Shown here: positions 9,255 through 17,975 of the stretch, one piece after another
Layout: the number at the start of each line of letters is the position of its first letter
Numbering within the stretch: the stretch's first letter is position 1
DNA from: Rhodoferax sp.
Lineage (GTDB): Bacteria > Pseudomonadota > Gammaproteobacteria > Burkholderiales > Burkholderiaceae_C
Assembly: GCA_011391545.1 (NCBI GenBank)
Contig: JAABQI010000274.1
Location: forward strand, 1-46,617
Direction of reading: 5' to 3'
DNA length: 46,617 nucleotides
The notes under the pieces: model-generated
The model's database searches: none
What the model saw: the letters and a program-made list of their open reading frames with translations, nothing else
What the model was told of the DNA's origin: nothing
Position numbers and translations under genes: made by a program

Positions 9255-10139
9255 TCAGACCAGATCGCCCAGCCGACCGTGCCATTGCTCCACGCCCTTG
9301 AGTCGCTGCAAACCGGTATCGCCCAGCGCTTGAGCCACTTGTGCTGCCAAAAAATTCAGCACACTGACCGCAGCCACATAGCTGTCGAAAATCGAAGCCC
9401 CGCTGCAGTGGCAGGTCAGGGTCCAGTCGGCGAACGGCAGGTCGGCGGCCCCTGAAGGGTCAGTGACCAGCGCAATGCGGGCACGTTCGGCATGTGCTGC
9501 GTGCAGGGCGGCGGCAAAGGGCGGCATGCGCCGGCGCAAGCCGATGGCGAGCACGACGTCCTGGGGCCCGAGACCAACCAGGCCTTCGGCCAGGGTCTCG
9601 GTGGGCAACGGTGCCAATTCGACACCCGGGCGCAGCAGGCCAAGCTGGGCGCGCGCGTACATCGCCAGCCAGGCGCTATTCCTGAACCCGATGACCACCA
9701 CCCGGCGGGCGCCAGCCAGCGCATCGACAGCCCCGTCCAGATCTTCTTCGGTCAGCGCGGCCAGCGTGCGCGCCAGAATCTGTTGATCTGCCACGATATG
9801 GCTGGCGAAGGCGCTGTGGCGTCCCTGGCCGACCGGTGCGCTGGCTTCCATATAAACCGGTGAGCCCCACTGCTGCGCGTCGCGCGCTTGCGCGCGCGCT
9901 GCCGCATAGCTGGGGTAGCCCAGGCGCTGGATCAGGCGCGTCACGGCCGCCTTGGAGGCGCCGGCATCGGTGGCAAGTTCGGTGGCGGAGTAAGTCGCGA
10001 GTCGGCCCGGATGGTTCAGCAGCAGGTTGGCGACCGCTATTTCGCTCCCCGGCAGCACCTCGTATTTGGCGCGGATACGTTCTTCCAGCGCACTGGGGTC
10101 CGGGGTCGATCGCGTTTTTTTGGGACGGCTGGCAGGCAT
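9255..10139 (-). CDS. MurR/RpiR family transcriptional regulator (HTH + SIS domain)
   Basis: N-terminal HTH_6 (YSATELATDAGASKAAVTRLIQRLGYPSYAAARAQAR) and SIS domain (RRVVVIGFRNSAWLAMYARAQL...). Divergent from the TRAP operon. Confidence 0.92.
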   Translation of the reverse strand: MPASRPKKTRSTPDPSALEERIRAKYEVLPGSEIAVANLLLNHPGRLATYSATELATDAGASKAAVTRLIQRLGYPSYAAARAQARDAQQWGSPVYMEASAPVGQGRHSAFASHIVADQQILARTLAALTEEDLDGAVDALAGARRVVVIGFRNSAWLAMYARAQLGLLRPGVELAPLPTETLAEGLVGLGPQDVVLAIGLRRRMPPFAAALHAAHAERARIALVTDPSGAADLPFADWTLTCHCSGASIFDSYVAAVSVLNFLAAQVAQALGDTGLQRLKGVEQWHGRLGDLV

Positions 10140-10232
10140 GGTGGTGGGCTAAGTTGAGTGGCAGGCACGGGAATTGCTGTGCATATGCCACTGTAGTTCA
10201 TCTTGGCATGACGCCACCCGATCTGATACTGG

Positions 10233-10259
10233 TGTTTTACCTAATATAAAAGTGAAACG
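10233..10259. promoter_or_regulatory. Imperfect inverted repeat TGTTTTAC-N11-GTGAAACG between rpiR-type gene and TRAP operon, candidate operator
   Basis: TGTTTTAC versus CGTTTCAC (reverse complement of right arm), 6/8 identical, in the AT-rich divergent intergenic region. Confidence 0.3.
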
Positions 10260-10345
10260 TTCGTATCAAAATGGTGCAGCTGCCGTTTACCTTGCCCAGT
10301 GATGGTGCGAAGGCGCTGACTTGGGGCATAAATTGAAGGAAAAAA

Positions 10346-10879
10346 ATGACCGATTCCGTTGGATTCACCGGACTTGCAGAGCAGCTTGACCGACTCAGCC
10401 AGCGCCTGGCCTGGCTCACCGACCGCGCTGCGGCGGGCCTGCTGCTGCTGCTGGTGCTTGATGTCTGGCTGGGCGTGGTGGCACGTTACCTGGTGCCCCT
10501 GCCACTCACCTTTACCGAAGAACTGGCGCGCTACCTGATGATCTGGGTGGCACTGCTGGCCGTGTCAAGCTGCATCTCGCGGCGCGAGCACATCGGCGTG
10601 CAGGTGCTGTTCGAGCGCCTGCCTCCCGGTGCCCGACGGGTTCTGCTGGGTCTGCTTGATGCGCTGGGGATTGCCTTTTTTGCCTTTCTCACGCTGTATG
10701 GCATTGGCATGGTGGAGCGCGGCGCCAAGACCTTCACGATGATCTATGGCGCCAGCAAGGCGCTGCCGTTTGCGGCGCTGCCGGTGGGGGCGGCCCTGGC
10801 CACGGTGCAGTTGCTGCTGGTGGCCCTGCGCGACCAGGCCCGTTTGAGCCGTCAACCCAACCAGATGGTGTTTCCATGA
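10346..10879 (+). CDS. TRAP transporter small permease (DctQ family)
   Basis: Four-TM protein with RYLMIWVALLAVSSCISRREHIGVQVLFERLP; 4-nt ATGA overlap with DctM. Confidence 0.93.
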   Translation: MTDSVGFTGLAEQLDRLSQRLAWLTDRAAAGLLLLLVLDVWLGVVARYLVPLPLTFTEELARYLMIWVALLAVSSCISRREHIGVQVLFERLPPGARRVLLGLLDALGIAFFAFLTLYGIGMVERGAKTFTMIYGASKALPFAALPVGAALATVQLLLVALRDQARLSRQPNQMVFP

Positions 10880-12165
10880 CCTTCGTTGCGATTTCGTTTT
10901 TTCTGCTCATGCTGCTGGGCATGCCGATTGGCTATGTGCTGGGCATTGCCGGTGTGATTGGCATGTGGACCATCGACCCGGGCGGGCGGTTTTTTCCGAT
11001 GGCCGCCGAGCGCTTCTTTGCCGGTCTGGACCTGTTCACTTTTCTGGCCATGCCTTTCTTCATTTTGGCAGGCGAAATCATGAACCGCTCGGGCATTACC
11101 GATCGCCTGATCGATCTGGCTGATTCGCTGGTGGGCTACATGCGCGGCGGCATGGCACACACCAACATGGTGGCCTCGGTGATGTTTGCCGGGCTCAGCG
11201 GCGCAGCCACCGCCGATGCCGCGGCCTTCGGCAACACGCTGGTGCCGGCGATGGTCAAAAAGGGCTACTCGCGCCCCTTTGCCTGCGCCGTCACGGCTGC
11301 CGGGTCGATCATCGGGCCGACCATTCCGCCGTCCAACCTGATGATCATTTACGGCTCGCTGATGGGGGTCTCGATTGCCGGCCTGTTTGCCGCGGGCATC
11401 CTGCCCGGCTTGCTGATTTGCCTGGTGTGCATGGCCGTGATCCGGGGTATGGCGAACCGACTGGGCCTGCCCAAGGCCGAGGGGCGGCCCAGCCTGCTGG
11501 CCATCATGCGCGCCTTCAAGGACGGCTTTGCCGCGCTGCTGATGCCGGTGATGATTCTGGGCGCCATTCTGGGCGGAGTCACCACGCCCACCGAGGCCGC
11601 GGCCATTGCGGTGCTTTATGCCCTGGTAATGGGTGTTTTTGTGTACCGCAAGGTGAGCTGGCATGACCTCTCCGAGATGCTGATCCGCACCGCGCGCATC
11701 ACCGGCATTGTTTTTCTGATCATCGCCTCGGCCTCGATCCTGGGCTGGTGGATGACCTTCAACCAGCTGCCACAGGCCATTGCCGCCGCATTCATGACCG
11801 TGTCCGACAACCCGGCCGTGATCGTGGCGCTGATCCTGTCGTTGCTGCTGTTTATTGGTATGTTCATGGACATCAACGCCATGCTGATCATTCTGGCGCC
11901 AGTGCTGGCGCCGCTGACCGTCAGCATCGGCATGGAGCCAATCCATGCCGGCATCATGATCATCCTGGCGCTCAATATTTCACTGATGACGCCGCCGGTT
12001 GGCGCCTGCCTGTTTGTGCTCGCCTCGGTCACCGGCGAGCGCATCGACAAGATCGCGCAGGCACTGTGGCCCTTTCTGATCGCCGAGATTGGCGTGCTGT
12101 TTCTGGTGGCCTACTGGCCCTCCGTCACGCTGTTTGTGCCGCGCCTCATGGGGCTCGTCAATTGA
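10876..12165 (+). CDS. TRAP transporter large permease (DctM family)
   Basis: GMPIGYVLGIAGVIGMW, MPFFILAGEIMNRSGITDRLIDLADSLVGYMRGGMAHTNMVASVMFAGLSGAATADAAAFG, TPTEAAAIAVLYAL. Confidence 0.96.
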   Translation: MTFVAISFFLLMLLGMPIGYVLGIAGVIGMWTIDPGGRFFPMAAERFFAGLDLFTFLAMPFFILAGEIMNRSGITDRLIDLADSLVGYMRGGMAHTNMVASVMFAGLSGAATADAAAFGNTLVPAMVKKGYSRPFACAVTAAGSIIGPTIPPSNLMIIYGSLMGVSIAGLFAAGILPGLLICLVCMAVIRGMANRLGLPKAEGRPSLLAIMRAFKDGFAALLMPVMILGAILGGVTTPTEAAAIAVLYALVMGVFVYRKVSWHDLSEMLIRTARITGIVFLIIASASILGWWMTFNQLPQAIAAAFMTVSDNPAVIVALILSLLLFIGMFMDINAMLIILAPVLAPLTVSIGMEPIHAGIMIILALNISLMTPPVGACLFVLASVTGERIDKIAQALWPFLIAEIGVLFLVAYWPSVTLFVPRLMGLVN

Positions 12166-12232
12166 TCACCCTGTCCCAAGTTTTCCCGTCCCGCTGTTTC
12201 TTTCCATCCTCACCTCAACCTGGAGTATTTGC

Positions 12233-13273
12233 ATGAAGTTATTCAAAAAAGTTACCCTTGCCGCCGCTGCTACCGCGCTGTTGCTGGCCGCCGCACCCGC
12301 GTTCGCGCAAAAGACCATGCGTATTGCCCACCTCAACCCCGAAAGCCCGTTCGAGAGCCACTCGGGCGCAATGGCTGCGGTGTTCAAAAACCTGGTCGAA
12401 ACCGGCACCAACGGCAGTGTCAAGGTGCAGATATTCCCGAACGGCCAGCTTGGCAAGGACAACGAGGTGATCCAGCAGGTGCGCGATGGCATTGTGGAGT
12501 CCACGATTTCGTCCTCGGGCGGTGTCGCCCAGCACTACAAGATGGTCGGCGTGTTCGACCTGCCGTTTGCCTTCCCCAATATCGCGGTGGCTGACAAGGT
12601 GATGGACAAAAACAGCGTTTTCGGCAAGAAGCTGAGCGCTGACCTGGAGGCCAAGACCGGCCTCAAGGTGCTGGGCCTGCTCGACAGCGGTGGCTTTTTT
12701 GCCATCAGCAACTCCAAGCGCCCGATCAAGTCGGTGGCCGACATGGCCGGTCTGCGCATCCGCACCATGACGCTGCCCACCCACGAGACCACGGTCAAGT
12801 CGCTGGGCGGCAACCCCACACCGCTGCCTTGGGCCGAGGTGTACACCGGATTGCAGACCGGCGTTGCTGATGGCCAGATGAATCCGATCCCGATCATTGC
12901 CTTTGCCAAGTTTGACGAGGTGCAGAAGTACCTGTCCATCACCAACCATGTGATCACGCCCTATTTCTGGCTGGTCAATGCCAAGTTCTACGCCGGCTTG
13001 ACGGCTGACGAGCGCCGCGTGGTGGACGACGCCGCCGAGGTGGCGGTGGAAGCCGGCCGGGGCATTTCGCGCATCATCGAGGCATCGACCGAAAAAGGCC
13101 TGCCCAAGCTTGGCAAGAAGATGATCATCAACGCGCTGCCGCCTGCCGAACTCAAGAAGTTCGCCGCCGCTTCGCAACCCGCTGTGCGCAAGGTGATCGA
13201 GGAGCAACTGGGTGCCGAAGGCGTTGCCATGCTGAATGCGATGCTGGCTGATATTGACAAGGCAGCCAAGTAA
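12233..13273 (+). CDS. TRAP transporter substrate-binding protein (DctP family)
   Basis: Signal peptide MKLFKKVTLAAAATALLLAAAPAFAQ; RIAHLNPESPFESHSGAMAAVFKNLVE; ADMAGLRIRTM; PLPWAEVYTGLQTGVADGQMNP. Confidence 0.95.
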   Translation: MKLFKKVTLAAAATALLLAAAPAFAQKTMRIAHLNPESPFESHSGAMAAVFKNLVETGTNGSVKVQIFPNGQLGKDNEVIQQVRDGIVESTISSSGGVAQHYKMVGVFDLPFAFPNIAVADKVMDKNSVFGKKLSADLEAKTGLKVLGLLDSGGFFAISNSKRPIKSVADMAGLRIRTMTLPTHETTVKSLGGNPTPLPWAEVYTGLQTGVADGQMNPIPIIAFAKFDEVQKYLSITNHVITPYFWLVNAKFYAGLTADERRVVDDAAEVAVEAGRGISRIIEASTEKGLPKLGKKMIINALPPAELKKFAAASQPAVRKVIEEQLGAEGVAMLNAMLADIDKAAK

Positions 13274-13286
13274 GGGTGGCATCGGC

Positions 13287-14516
13287 ATGAGCACAGACAT
13301 GTTGACAGGCCCGGGCGTGCGGGCCTGCCGCAACCCGGCGGCAGCCCCGGCACAGGAGCCTTACGGGGCGCAGCGCGCGACGATCCTGAACGAGGCCGGT
13401 TTCGAGGCCGCCCAGCGCGAGATCAGCCAGTGGCCCGGTTATGCCGTGGCGCCGCTGCACGCGCTGCCGGGCCTGGCGGCCAAACTTGGCATTGCGGCGC
13501 TGTTTTACAAGGACGAAAGCGAGCGCTTCGGTCTGAAAAGCTTCAAGGCCCTGGGCGGCGCCTACGCGGTGTACCGGCTGCTGGCGCAGGCGGTGGCGCC
13601 GCACAACGGTGGCGTGCCGGCCAGCGCGGCCGACATCCTGTCGGGACGCTGGCGCGATATCGTCTCCGCCATCACCGTGACCTGCGCCACCGACGGCAAC
13701 CATGGCCGCTCGGTGGCCTGGGGCGCGCAGTTGTTCGGCTGCCGCTGCGTGATCTTTATTCACGCCACGGTGAGCGAGGGGCGCCGCGCCGCCATTGCCC
13801 GTTACGGCGCGGAGGTGGTCCGGGTGGCGGGCAACTACGACGACTCGGTGCGCCATGCCGACGCCCAGGCCCGGGCGAACGGCTGGACCGTGGTCAGCGA
13901 CACCACCTACGAGGGCTACCGCGACATTCCCATCGACGTGATGCACGGCTACGGCGTGATGTCCCGGGAGATCGTGGCGCAACTTGGCGGCGAGCCGCCG
14001 ACCCATGTGCTGGTGCAGGCGGGCGTGGGTGCCATGGCGGCCTCGGTGGCGGCCGCTTTCTGGCTGGCCTGGGGTGAGCACCGGCCCCGGCTGGTGGTCA
14101 TCGAGCCGACCGAGGCTGACTGCCATTTGCGCAGCGCCCTGGCTGGTCATGTTGTGGCGGTCAGCGGCGCGCTCGACACCATCATGGCCGGCCTCGCCTG
14201 CGGTGAGGTGTCTCCCGCTGCCTGGGAGATTGTGGGCGCGGCCGCAGATGCTTTTGTCGCGGTGGAAGACCGCTACGCGATCGACGCCGTGCGCGCCTTT
14301 GCCAACCCGCTGGGCACTGACCCCGCCATTGTCTCGGGCGAGACCGGCGCCACCGGTCTGGCCGCGCTGCTGGCGGCGCAGGACGTGCCGGGGCTGCGCG
14401 AACTGCTCGGCATGAACGCCAGTTCACGCGTGCTGCTGCTTGGCAGCGAGGGCGATACCGATCCCGAGATCTACCAGCGCATCACCGGCAAAACTGCCGA
14501 CGAGGTGCGCGCATGA
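13287..14516 (+). CDS. dpaL: Diaminopropionate ammonia-lyase (PLP-dependent, YgeX-like)
   Basis: LGIAALFYKDESERFGLKSFKALGGAYAVYRLL (PLP-lysine region), TCATDGNHGRSVAWGAQLFGCRCVIFIHATVSEGRRAAIARYGAEVVRVAGNYDDSVRHA; start refined to 13287. Confidence 0.9.
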   Translation: MSTDMLTGPGVRACRNPAAAPAQEPYGAQRATILNEAGFEAAQREISQWPGYAVAPLHALPGLAAKLGIAALFYKDESERFGLKSFKALGGAYAVYRLLAQAVAPHNGGVPASAADILSGRWRDIVSAITVTCATDGNHGRSVAWGAQLFGCRCVIFIHATVSEGRRAAIARYGAEVVRVAGNYDDSVRHADAQARANGWTVVSDTTYEGYRDIPIDVMHGYGVMSREIVAQLGGEPPTHVLVQAGVGAMAASVAAAFWLAWGEHRPRLVVIEPTEADCHLRSALAGHVVAVSGALDTIMAGLACGEVSPAAWEIVGAAADAFVAVEDRYAIDAVRAFANPLGTDPAIVSGETGATGLAALLAAQDVPGLRELLGMNASSRVLLLGSEGDTDPEIYQRITGKTADEVRA

Positions 14517-15754
14517 GTGCCGGCAATTTGCGCATCAACGCCGAACGCCTGCAGTGCCGCCTGCAGGCGCTGGCGGACATTGGCGCCATCGATGGCGGCG
14601 GTTGCTGCCGCCTGGCACTGACCGACGACGACCGGCGCGGGCGAGACCAAGTGGTGGCCTGGATGCGCGAACTCGGGCTGCAAGTGCAGGTGGACGCGAT
14701 TGGCAATGTTTTCGGCCTGCGCGCCGGCTTGCGCGATCTGCCACCTGTGATGAGCGGGTCACATATCGACACGGTGCGCACCGGCGGGCGTTTTGATGGC
14801 AACCTGGGTGTGCTCGGCGCGCTGGAGGTGGTGCAGACCCTGAATGACGCTGGCGTTCAGACCGAGCGCCCGCTGGTGGTGGCGTTCTTTACCAACGAAG
14901 AAGGGGCGCGCTTTGCCCCCGACATGCTGGGTTCACTGGTCTATGCGGGCGGCCTGCCGCTGGCGCAGGCGCTGGAGGTGCGCGCCATCGACGGCGCCCG
15001 TCTGGGCGATGAGCTGGTGCGCATTGGCTACGCCGGCGCGGCGCCGATTGGCGTGTACCAGCCCCACGCCTTTGTTGAGCTGCACGTTGAGCAAGGCCCG
15101 GTGCTTGATGCCGAGGGCATCACCATTGGCGCGGTGGAAGACCTGCAGGGTATCTCGTGGCAGGAGCTGAGCATCACCGGCCAGTCGAACCATGCCGGCA
15201 CGACGCCCATGCGCCTGCGCCACGACGCCGGTTATGCGGCCGCTGCCGTCAGCCATTTTGTACGTGGCCTGACCCGCGACATGGGCGCCGGCCAGGTTGC
15301 CACCGTCGGCAAGATCGACCTGCACCCGAATCTGATCAACGTCATTGCGGCCCGCGCCAAGCTGACTGTAGACCTGCGCAACACCGACGAGGCCCTGCTG
15401 CAGCAAGCCGAGGCGCGGCTGGCCGAGTTTCTCGAAACATTGGCCCGCGACGAGGGTGTGGAGATCACCAGCCGACGGCTGGCGCGCTTTGAGCCCGTGT
15501 GTTTTGACGCGGCTGTGGTGCAGCAGATCGAACGCGTGACCCAGCGCCTGGGCTACCCGCAGCGGCGCATGACATCCGGTGCCGGGCACGACGCCCAGAT
15601 GCTGGCGCGCATCTGCCCGAGCGCCATGATTTTTGTGCCCAGCACCAAGGGCATCAGCCACAACCCGGCCGAGCACACGGCTGAGGCCGACATTGCCGCC
15701 GGTGGCAATGTGCTGTTGCACACGCTGCTGGAACTGGCCCAACAGGAGAATTGA
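14513..15754 (+). CDS. M20-family Zn-dependent amidase/hydantoinase-carbamoylase (N-carbamoyl-L-amino acid hydrolase / allantoate amidohydrolase type)
   Basis: GSHIDTVRTGGRFDGNLGVLGALEVVQTLND, FFTNEEGARFAPDMLGSLVYAG, TSGAGHDAQMLARICPSAMIFVPSTKGISHNPAEHT. ATGA overlap with upstream lyase gene. Confidence 0.92.
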   Translation: MSAGNLRINAERLQCRLQALADIGAIDGGGCCRLALTDDDRRGRDQVVAWMRELGLQVQVDAIGNVFGLRAGLRDLPPVMSGSHIDTVRTGGRFDGNLGVLGALEVVQTLNDAGVQTERPLVVAFFTNEEGARFAPDMLGSLVYAGGLPLAQALEVRAIDGARLGDELVRIGYAGAAPIGVYQPHAFVELHVEQGPVLDAEGITIGAVEDLQGISWQELSITGQSNHAGTTPMRLRHDAGYAAAAVSHFVRGLTRDMGAGQVATVGKIDLHPNLINVIAARAKLTVDLRNTDEALLQQAEARLAEFLETLARDEGVEITSRRLARFEPVCFDAAVVQQIERVTQRLGYPQRRMTSGAGHDAQMLARICPSAMIFVPSTKGISHNPAEHTAEADIAAGGNVLLHTLLELAQQEN

Positions 15755-15757
15755 AAC

Positions 15758-16699
15758 ATGTCCCGAATCGTCACTGTCGGCGCCGCCCAACTCGGGCCGA
15801 TCGCCCGCACCGAGAGCCGCGCCCAGGTGGTGCAGCGCCTGATCGCCCTGCTGACCCAGGGCAAGCAGCATGGCTGCGACCTGGTGGTCTTTCCGGAGCT
15901 GGCCCTGACCACATTTTTTCCGCGCTGGTACTTCGAGGACCAGGCCGAGGTGGATGCGTTTTTTGAGCGCGACATGCCCGGGCCTGAAACCCAGCCGCTG
16001 TTCGAGGCGGCCAAACAACTGGGCGTGGGCTTTTACCTTGGCTACGCCGAACTGGCTGAAGAAGACGGCCAGGTCCACCACTTCAACACCGCCATCACCG
16101 TCGACCAGAGCGGGCTCATTGTTGGCAAGTACCGCAAGGTGCACCTGCCCGGGCACACCGAGCACGAGCCCTGGCGCCAGTTTCAGCACTTGGAGAAACG
16201 CTATTTTGAAACCGGCAATCTGGGTTTTCCGGTGTTCCGCGCGTTTGGTGGCATCTTCGGCATGGCCATCTGCAACGACCGTCGCTGGCCTGAGACCTAT
16301 CGCGTGATGGGGCTGCAGGGCGTGGAGATGGTGTTGATAGGCTACAACACGCCGGTGCATAACCCGCCCGCGCCCGAGCATGACGCGCTTTCGCACTTCC
16401 ATAACGAACTGGTCATGCAGGCAGGCGCCTACCAGAACGGCACCTGGGTGGTGGGCGTGGCCAAGGCCGGCAACGAAGAAGGCGTGCCCCAAATCGGCAA
16501 TTCAATCATCGCCGCACCCTCGGGTGAGATCGTTGCGGCCTGCAGCACCACGGGTGACGAGCTGGCTGTGGCCCGCTGCGATCTTGATCTGACGCTGTCC
16601 TACAAAAACACCACCTTCAACTTTGCCAAGCACCGCGAACCGCAGGCTTACGGCTTGATCGTCGAGCGCAAGGGGGCCATACCGCCGCCGCTTGAGTAG
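15758..16699 (+). CDS. Nitrilase-superfamily N-carbamoyl-D-amino-acid hydrolase-like protein
   Basis: Glu-Lys-Cys triad context: DLVVFPELALTTFFPRWYFED, GKYRKVHLPGHTEHEP, FGMAICNDRRWPETYRVMGLQG. Confidence 0.88.
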   Translation: MSRIVTVGAAQLGPIARTESRAQVVQRLIALLTQGKQHGCDLVVFPELALTTFFPRWYFEDQAEVDAFFERDMPGPETQPLFEAAKQLGVGFYLGYAELAEEDGQVHHFNTAITVDQSGLIVGKYRKVHLPGHTEHEPWRQFQHLEKRYFETGNLGFPVFRAFGGIFGMAICNDRRWPETYRVMGLQGVEMVLIGYNTPVHNPPAPEHDALSHFHNELVMQAGAYQNGTWVVGVAKAGNEEGVPQIGNSIIAAPSGEIVAACSTTGDELAVARCDLDLTLSYKNTTFNFAKHREPQAYGLIVERKGAIPPPLE

Positions 16700-16726
16700 C
16701 GAGCGGGCGCGCTCGTGATAGAAAAA

Positions 16727-16960
16727 TCAGTCCCTAATCGTTTTGGTACATCCCCCAATCAGCGTTGGTACCATAGGCTTGGCGTGGAGTAAACCCTGAA
16801 CTTCGTCGCAGTGGTGCCACTGCAGTAAGTGGCGCTGTGCCGACGTTTCAACGCCTTCGGCAAGGGTGATGAAGTTCAGGCCGAGGGCTATCCAGATGAT
16901 GGCCCGCACCATTACGCGGACATCTTCGTCCGTGGCGATGTCGCGCACTGAAAAGACCAT
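16727..16960 (-). pseudogene. EAL domain (c-di-GMP phosphodiesterase) C-terminal remnant
   Basis: VRDIATDEDVRVMVRAIIWIALGLNFITLAEGVETSAQRHLLQWHHCDEVQGLLHAKPM matches the conserved C-terminal EAL-domain block; no N-terminal EAL motif region upstream. Confidence 0.75.
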
Positions 16961-17072
16961 AAATGCAGATACTGTGCCAGGTACTACGGCGCTTGCGCCA
17001 CCGGAATATCCACGCCCTGGATGCCAGACTCGGTGTGCTTGGCTTCAGAGTTTGCAGAGTTTGATCGGAGCG

Positions 17073-17912
17073 TCAGATGGTGATCCGTGCTGTCGGCTCG
17101 GTGCCGCCCATGCTGGGCGGGCGAAAAACACCGGCATCCTGGTAAAAGACCGGGTCTTGATTGGCGGCCCACCAGCCAGGAACGCCCAGCAACGGCAAAT
17201 GGGCAAAAGGCTTGGCGGCCAATTTTTCGGCACTCAAGTCCCGCGCCAGCCAGGCATCCATGCTGTCAATGGTCGGGGCAGCTGGCAAAACCCGGTAAAC
17301 GTGGGCAGTCATCGACTTTCTTGGCATCACCAGTTTTTCCATCAGGGCGTGGCCAAACAACACCAGATGGGCCTGGCGCCAAAGCGGGCGCAAGTCGCCA
17401 AACAGGCGTTGCCAGTCTTTGGCCACCAGGGCCTGCCACAGGGCGTCGGGGGCTTGCAGCAGGGCCGCATTTTCGTCAAACACCGTCAAGGCATCACGCG
17501 CCGGGCCGCGCACGGGCTGGATGCCGGTGCGTGCAATTTGCGCTGCCTGCAAGGCGTTCAGTCGCTTCTTGGCCAGGGGAAACGCTTGCCACACCAGGCC
17601 GTTGAAAAAGTCGTGCAAGCCATCGCGGGTGGGCACGCGCCCGGTGTCGAAAATGTATTGCTCGTAGGCCATGCCGCCGGGCAACTCGCTTTGTGGCACG
17701 AAGCACACCGGCGCCAATGCCGCCTGGTTGAGCGCAGCAGGCTGCGCCATCCCGTTGCGCACGCTGCGCGCCACGGCTTCGCCCCGGGCGCGCCACGGCG
17801 CCAACCAGGGCGCGGCCCAATCGATCGCATCCACACCAGTGATCGGCAGGGGGCTAACCCGATGGTGTGAATGCCCGCAAATACCGGGCAGGAATGGGTG
17901 CTGTGGCAACAT
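17073..17912 (-). CDS. DUF3025 domain-containing protein
   Basis: IDWAAPWLAPWRARGEAVARSV...FVPQSELPGGMAYEQYIFDTGRVPTRDGLHDFFNGLVWQAFPLAKKRLNALQAAQI. Start trimmed to MLPQHPF at 17912 (long ORF upstream is spurious). Confidence 0.8.
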   Translation of the reverse strand: MLPQHPFLPGICGHSHHRVSPLPITGVDAIDWAAPWLAPWRARGEAVARSVRNGMAQPAALNQAALAPVCFVPQSELPGGMAYEQYIFDTGRVPTRDGLHDFFNGLVWQAFPLAKKRLNALQAAQIARTGIQPVRGPARDALTVFDENAALLQAPDALWQALVAKDWQRLFGDLRPLWRQAHLVLFGHALMEKLVMPRKSMTAHVYRVLPAAPTIDSMDAWLARDLSAEKLAAKPFAHLPLLGVPGWWAANQDPVFYQDAGVFRPPSMGGTEPTARITI

Positions 17913-17975
17913 GGTTGGTGAAAAACTTTGACTGTTTCCGCATTTTGCCGCTTGGCTTGAGGATTTTGAATCGAC

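Noticed and set aside
13152-14150. 332-aa and similar long minus-strand ORFs (also 10852-11946, 12239-13333, 14933-16492, 22877-23749)
   Set aside because: All antisense to well-supported genes with His/Gln/Arg/Gly-rich composition typical of shadow frames in GC-rich DNA.
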